From JBNKHH01 sp050290245 (lineage in GTDB: Bacteria > Pseudomonadota > Alphaproteobacteria > Rhodobacterales > Rhodobacteraceae), in assembly GCA_050290245.1 (NCBI GenBank), contig JBNKHH010000083.1:10290-74289 (forward strand): a stretch of 64,000 bases of DNA, read 5' to 3'. Positions within the stretch are counted from its first letter, which is position 1, and each line of letters opens with the position of its first letter. Below, piece after piece: positions 60,870 to 64,000 of this stretch. Both the position numbers and the translations under genes were made by a program. The notes beneath the pieces are model-generated. The model did no database searches and was not told where the DNA came from. It was given only the letters and a program-made list of their open reading frames with translations.

Positions 60870-61332
60870 GGAAACGAATTCTGCCGACCAGCTTGCGATT
60901 GCCTTGTTCAGTGAAATGTTCATGGCGGACCAGTTGGTGCGGGCTCAGCTTGCCAAGGCCTTGCCGAAGGGTATGGAACTTAGCCACTTTTCTGTGCTTC
61001 ATCACCTTGCGCGCGGTGGCAGTGAGCGCACCCCTGCGCAACTGGCCAAGGCGTTTCACGTCACTCGCGGGGCGATGACCAACACGATCGGAAAGCTGGA
61101 GTGGGCCGGGTACGTCCATATACGTCCTGATTGGGACGACGCGCGTCGCAAGTTCGTCTCGATCAGCCCGTCGGGGCTTAGGGCGCGGGATGCGGCCCTG
61201 GAGGCGATTGCGCCAATCCTGTCCGACGTCGTGCATGCATTGGGTCAGGACAAGGTGCGTGCAACATTGCCTGTCATGCGCGAACTCAGGACCCGGTTCG
61301 AAGATCCTGTGGTTGACGAAGTGAAGTCGTAA
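60862..61332 (+). CDS. MarR-family transcriptional regulator
   Basis: A 156-residue winged-helix regulator. The DNA-binding part is seen at Thr-Pro-Ala-Gln-Leu-Ala-Lys-Ala-Phe-His-Val-Thr-Arg-Gly-Ala-Met-Thr-Asn (about 54-71), then Gly-Tyr-Val-His-Ile-Arg-Pro-Asp-Trp-Asp-Asp-Ala-Arg-Arg as the wing. It starts inside the end of the nitrilase gene and its last 47 bases overlap the convergent ubiG end. The target is unknown. Confidence 0.87.
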   Translation: MPKETNSADQLAIALFSEMFMADQLVRAQLAKALPKGMELSHFSVLHHLARGGSERTPAQLAKAFHVTRGAMTNTIGKLEWAGYVHIRPDWDDARRKFVSISPSGLRARDAALEAIAPILSDVVHALGQDKVRATLPVMRELRTRFEDPVVDEVKS

Positions 61333-62050
61333 CGTAGTTCACTGAAAGGTCCCGGTCGGACAGACTCCAATTCCAGCTGACCGGGTTGAAGACGAACCCC
61401 TTGCGGTCGACTGGCTCCAAACCGGCCTTTGAAATCAAATCATACAGTTCGTCCGGCGTGATGAACTTGTTCCAGTCATGTGTTCCCTTCGGCAGCCAGC
61501 GCATGATCACCTCGGCGCCGATGATGGCCATGGCGAAGCTCTTGGGATTGCGGTTGATCGTCGAGCAACACATCAAGCCACCGTCTTTCAGAAGGTTATG
61601 GCAAGCCGTCAGATAGGCAAGCGGATCGGCGACGTGTTCGACAACTTCCATGTTCAGGACTACGTCAAACCTCTCGCCTGCCTGAGCCAGGGCCTCGGCC
61701 GTGGTGTGGCGATAGTCGATCTCAAGCCCTTGTTCCTCGGCATGGACGCGGGCGACCGGGATGTTGCGCTCGGCCGCATCGGCACCAACGACTTGGGCGC
61801 CAAGTCGGGCCATGGGTTCGCTGAGAAGCCCTCCACCACAGCCAATGTCGAGGATGCGTAGGCCCCGAAAAGGCAGCGGTTCTGTGAGGTCGCGGCCAAA
61901 TTCGGCGGCAATCTGGCTTGTGATATAATCAAGCCGACAGGGGTTGAGCATGTGCAGCGGCTTGAATTTTCCGTTCGGGTCCCACCATTCGGCCGCCATG
62001 GCCTGAAATTTCTCGATCTCGGCTTTGTCGATGGTTGAAGTGGCGGGCAT
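61286..62050 (-). CDS. ubiG: Ubiquinone O-methyltransferase UbiG
   Basis: It catalyses the two O-methylations of ubiquinone synthesis. The 254 residues include Phe-Gln-Ala-Met-Ala-Ala-Glu-Trp-Trp-Asp-Pro near the start, the SAM loop Leu-Asp-Ile-Gly-Cys-Gly-Gly-Gly-Leu-Leu-Ser-Glu (about 70-81) and His-Thr-Thr-Ala-Glu-Ala-Leu-Ala. The C-terminus overlaps the MarR gene end by 47 bases. Divergent from pip. Confidence 0.94.
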   Translation of the reverse strand: MPATSTIDKAEIEKFQAMAAEWWDPNGKFKPLHMLNPCRLDYITSQIAAEFGRDLTEPLPFRGLRILDIGCGGGLLSEPMARLGAQVVGADAAERNIPVARVHAEEQGLEIDYRHTTAEALAQAGERFDVVLNMEVVEHVADPLAYLTACHNLLKDGGLMCCSTINRNPKSFAMAIIGAEVIMRWLPKGTHDWNKFITPDELYDLISKAGLEPVDRKGFVFNPVSWNWSLSDRDLSVNYVTTSLRQPQDLRTGS

Positions 62051-62119
62051 CTGAAACTCTACTGCGTATGTGCGAAATTGTGCCGTGAATCGGCTTCTTA
62101 TCCCGTATATAGGTCGGCT

Positions 62120-63097
62120 ATGGACAGACCGTCAGGAAAAAAGACTGCGTCACAGTATCTCTACCCGCCGATCGACCCCTACGATCAGCGTGTTCTTGAC
62201 GTGGGCGATGGCCACCGGGTCTATGTCGAACAGTGCGGGAATCCCGAGGGAATACCGGTCGTGGTTCTGCATGGTGGGCCGGGCGGTGGGTGTTCGCCAG
62301 CGATGCGGCGATATTTCGATCCGAACAGGTTTCGCGTCATCCTGTTTGACCAGCGCGGTTGCGGGCGATCCAGACCGCACGCGAGCATTGAAAGCAATAC
62401 GACCTGGCATCTTGTCAACGATATTGAACTGATCCGAGAGACGCTGGGGATTGCCAAATGGGTGGTCTTTGGCGGGAGTTGGGGTGCGACGCTGGCCTTG
62501 ATCTATGCAATCAGCCACCCTGATCGGGTTGAGAATCTGGTTCTGCGCAGCGTGTTTCTGATGACGAGGGCGGAGCTGGACTGGTTCTATGGCGGTGGGG
62601 CCGGGGCGTTCTGGCCGGACGTGTGGCGGCGGTTCACCGACATCATTCCCGAAGACGAGCGCGGCGATTTGATCCTGGCCTATGCGAAGCGGCTCTTTTC
62701 GGGAGATCGTTCCAGCGAGACCAAGTTCGCTCGTGCCTGGGCGAGTTGGGAGAACACCTTGGCTTCGATCAGCAACGACGGTCCTGGTGGAGACAGTCCA
62801 GCCGAATTCGCGCGCGCCTTTGCCCGCTTGGAGAACCATTACTTCGTGAACGGCGGATTCCTGGAACACGACGGTTGGATCGAGGCGAATCTGCATGTCA
62901 TCGCCGATATTCCGGGGACGATCGTGCAGGGACGCTATGACATGATCTGTCCCCCGGCCACGGCATTCCGGTTGGCTGAGAAGTGGCCAAAGGGACTGTT
63001 GCGGGTCATTCCGCGCGCCGGACACGCGCTGAGCGAGCCGGGGATAAGTGCCGAACTGGTGCGGATCATGGATTTCTTAGGAAACAAGGCCAGGTAG
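62120..63097 (+). CDS. pip: Prolyl iminopeptidase
   Basis: An alpha/beta hydrolase that removes N-terminal proline. The 325 residues show Leu-His-Gly-Gly-Pro-Gly-Gly-Gly (oxyanion, about 48-55), Asp-Gln-Arg-Gly-Cys-Gly-Arg-Ser, the nucleophile elbow Gly-Gly-Ser-Trp-Gly, Asp in Gly-Arg-Tyr-Asp, and His in Ala-Gly-His-Ala. I chose the ATG at 62120 because the family similarity starts there. A terminator follows. Confidence 0.93.
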   Translation: MDRPSGKKTASQYLYPPIDPYDQRVLDVGDGHRVYVEQCGNPEGIPVVVLHGGPGGGCSPAMRRYFDPNRFRVILFDQRGCGRSRPHASIESNTTWHLVNDIELIRETLGIAKWVVFGGSWGATLALIYAISHPDRVENLVLRSVFLMTRAELDWFYGGGAGAFWPDVWRRFTDIIPEDERGDLILAYAKRLFSGDRSSETKFARAWASWENTLASISNDGPGGDSPAEFARAFARLENHYFVNGGFLEHDGWIEANLHVIADIPGTIVQGRYDMICPPATAFRLAEKWPKGLLRVIPRAGHALSEPGISAELVRIMDFLGNKAR

Positions 63098-63129
63098 GCG
63101 GCATTTCCACAATAGCCTGGCACTGAATC

Positions 63130-63150
63130 GCCCGAAGCGGGCTTTCTTCC
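63130..63150 (+). terminator. Rho-independent terminator after pip
   Basis: GCCCG (63130-63134) and CGGGC (63138-63142) form a short stem with loop AAG, followed by TTTCTTCCTTT. Confidence 0.65.
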
Positions 63151-63164
63151 TTTGTGGTCAAAGG

Positions 63165-63181
63165 ATTGATTCGTTATCAAT
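63165..63181. promoter_or_regulatory. Inverted repeat ATTGAT-N5-ATCAAT before the CAP gene
   Basis: Arms ATTGAT (63165-63170) and ATCAAT (63176-63181) are separated by five bases and lie about 97 bases before the start of the secreted CAP-domain gene. It resembles an FNR-type site except for the spacer, which is N4 in FNR boxes. Confidence 0.35.
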
Positions 63182-63277
63182 TTCCAAACGTCTGCCGATC
63201 CCTCGCCTCGGTTTCGCCTTAATTGGGCGATTGGGTGGTCCGAGTGAGGGGTGTTTGTTGATAGGGAAACCTGGGGA

Positions 63278-63913
63278 ATGAAATCGAGGATCACGGCCCT
63301 TTGCGTCGGTGTGGCGGTGCTGCTAACCGCGCCTGCGCTTGCCCAGGCCTGTAGCCGCTCCGTGTCGAAGGCTGCCGCCGAAACCGTCGTGCCGACCGGG
63401 AAAATCAACCAAAACCTTTTGGATGATGCGATTCGCGCTGAAGTGAATTACCACCGCTGCCGTGCCGGCCTTGCCAAGGTTGGGGATGCCGGCAACGGCC
63501 TTGCCAAGCAAGCCAGAAAACACAGCCAATGGATGGCGAAAACCCAGCAGTTGACCCACAAAAGCACGGTGGCCGGATCGGCGACACTGAAACAGCGGGT
63601 CAAGAAATCCGGCGTGAAATTCAAGACCGGATCGGAAAACATCGGTATGGTGCATCGATACAAGATCGATAACCGCCGATTTAAGATCCTGAGTTCGAAC
63701 GCCTGCCAATTCGCAACCTATGAAGGTCAGCCCCTGCCGGCACACTCTTATGCCTCGCTGGCGCGCCACGCAGTTGATCTGTGGATGAATTCGCCTGGCC
63801 ACCGGAAGAACATCCTGGACAAGCGGGTCAAGAAGGTCAGCACTGCCGTGGCCTTTGACCCCAATGCGCAATACTGCGGCCGATTCTGGCTGACACAGAA
63901 TTTTATCGGTTAA
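63278..63913 (+). CDS. Secreted CAP/SCP-domain protein
   Basis: A 211-residue protein with a Sec signal peptide (hydrophobic about 6-22, cleavage near Ala-Leu-Ala-Gln-Ala). It has a CAP-type domain: Asn-Tyr-His-Arg-Cys-Arg, Ala-Arg-Lys-His-Ser-Gln-Trp-Met, Gly-Ser-Glu-Asn-Ile-Gly and Leu-Trp-Met-Asn-Ser-Pro-Gly-His-Arg-Lys-Asn-Ile-Leu. Several cysteines may form disulfides. It is strongly basic, with many Lys and Arg. I chose ATG 63278, at which the signal peptide begins. Function unknown; likely extracytoplasmic. Confidence 0.85.
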   Translation: MKSRITALCVGVAVLLTAPALAQACSRSVSKAAAETVVPTGKINQNLLDDAIRAEVNYHRCRAGLAKVGDAGNGLAKQARKHSQWMAKTQQLTHKSTVAGSATLKQRVKKSGVKFKTGSENIGMVHRYKIDNRRFKILSSNACQFATYEGQPLPAHSYASLARHAVDLWMNSPGHRKNILDKRVKKVSTAVAFDPNAQYCGRFWLTQNFIG

Positions 63914-63945
63914 CCCCCGACTCACTCACCGTACCTAACCGGATG

Positions 63946-63971
63946 ACACCCTGCCTTTGGCGGGGTGTTTT
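63946..63971 (+). terminator. Rho-independent terminator after the CAP gene
   Basis: ACACCCTGCC and GGCGGGGTGT form a ten-pair stem with one G-T pair and loop TTT, followed by TTTC. Confidence 0.85.
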
Positions 63972-64000
63972 CCGATCTGTTGGCTGGGCGTGACCCCAAT

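Noticed and set aside
1..64000. tRNA, rRNA, CRISPR, prophage, transposon or toxin-antitoxin genes
   Set aside because: I looked for these in all gaps and saw no convincing sequence. A tRNAscan or Rfam search would be needed to exclude small RNAs.

Overview
The window looks like the replication-origin region of a Rhodobacterales (roseobacter/Rhodobacter-group) alphaproteobacterial chromosome. The reasons are the RegA/RegB redox two-component pair, the dnaQ-coaE-aroE-maf block facing rho-mnmE-mnmG-rsmG-parA-parB, two perfect parS sites inside the starts of mnmG and rsmG, a full CtrA box, and the hrcA-grpE / rph-rdgB-hemW arrangement. Genes are tightly packed, many overlap by 1-4 bases, and I see no prophage, IS element, CRISPR array, rRNA or tRNA gene. 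The content is almost entirely housekeeping.

Layout. 1-2.6 kb: edge-truncated HD hydrolase, acetyltransferase, cytidine deaminase. 2.1-4.2 kb: divergent regA and regB. 4.2-14.6 kb: one plus-strand run behind a CtrA box: DivL-like PAS protein without a kinase domain, tsaE, the amgK/murU-like MurNAc recycling pair, addB-addA recombination nuclease, trxA. 14.7-19.1 kb: hslVU protease, a lipoprotein hydrolase, an MFS transporter. 19.1-25.2 kb: minus-strand smr-mltA-tim44-like genes, plus-strand fxsA and secB, then minus-strand dnaQ-coaE-aroE-maf. 25.18-25.59 kb: AT-rich gene-free oriC candidate with DnaA-box-like sites; strand GC skew changes sign across it. 25.6-33 kb: hemJ, rho, mnmE, mnmG, rsmG, parA, parB. 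33-40.5 kb: hemW-rdgB-rph facing hrcA-grpE, then mutS and an exported msrA. 40.6-42.3 kb: a class IV aminotransferase overlapping a sulfotransferase-like gene. 42.4-48.4 kb: argG, an unknown secreted Ser/Gly/Asn-rich protein, an Hpt protein facing a receiver-PP2C regulator, a Nudix enzyme, hslO. 48.4-55.2 kb: CoA-type Nudix, CCA-adding enzyme, a possible leader/attenuator, two half-size ABC exporters and a TrmA/RlmD-type RNA methyltransferase. 55.2-64 kb: two L,D-transpeptidases, two CAP-domain secreted proteins, hemH, an NDUFAF5-like methyltransferase homolog, comF, grx, nitrilase, marR, ubiG, prolyl iminopeptidase.

How it fits together. Origin and ParABS parts sit together with the tRNA-modification genes (mnmE/mnmG). 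DNA repair (addAB, mutS, dnaQ), protein quality control (hslVU, hslO, hrcA-grpE, secB, trxA, msrA), envelope maintenance (mltA, amgK/murU, L,D-transpeptidases) and haem synthesis (hemJ, hemW, hemH) make up most of the rest. No obviously new multi-gene defence or mobile system is present. The most interesting signals are the oriC candidate, the coding-embedded parS sites, the CtrA box in front of a kinase-less DivL-like gene, the leader/attenuator before the ABC exporter operon, the aminotransferase-sulfotransferase couple, and three convergent gene pairs that share one CTAG as both stop codons.
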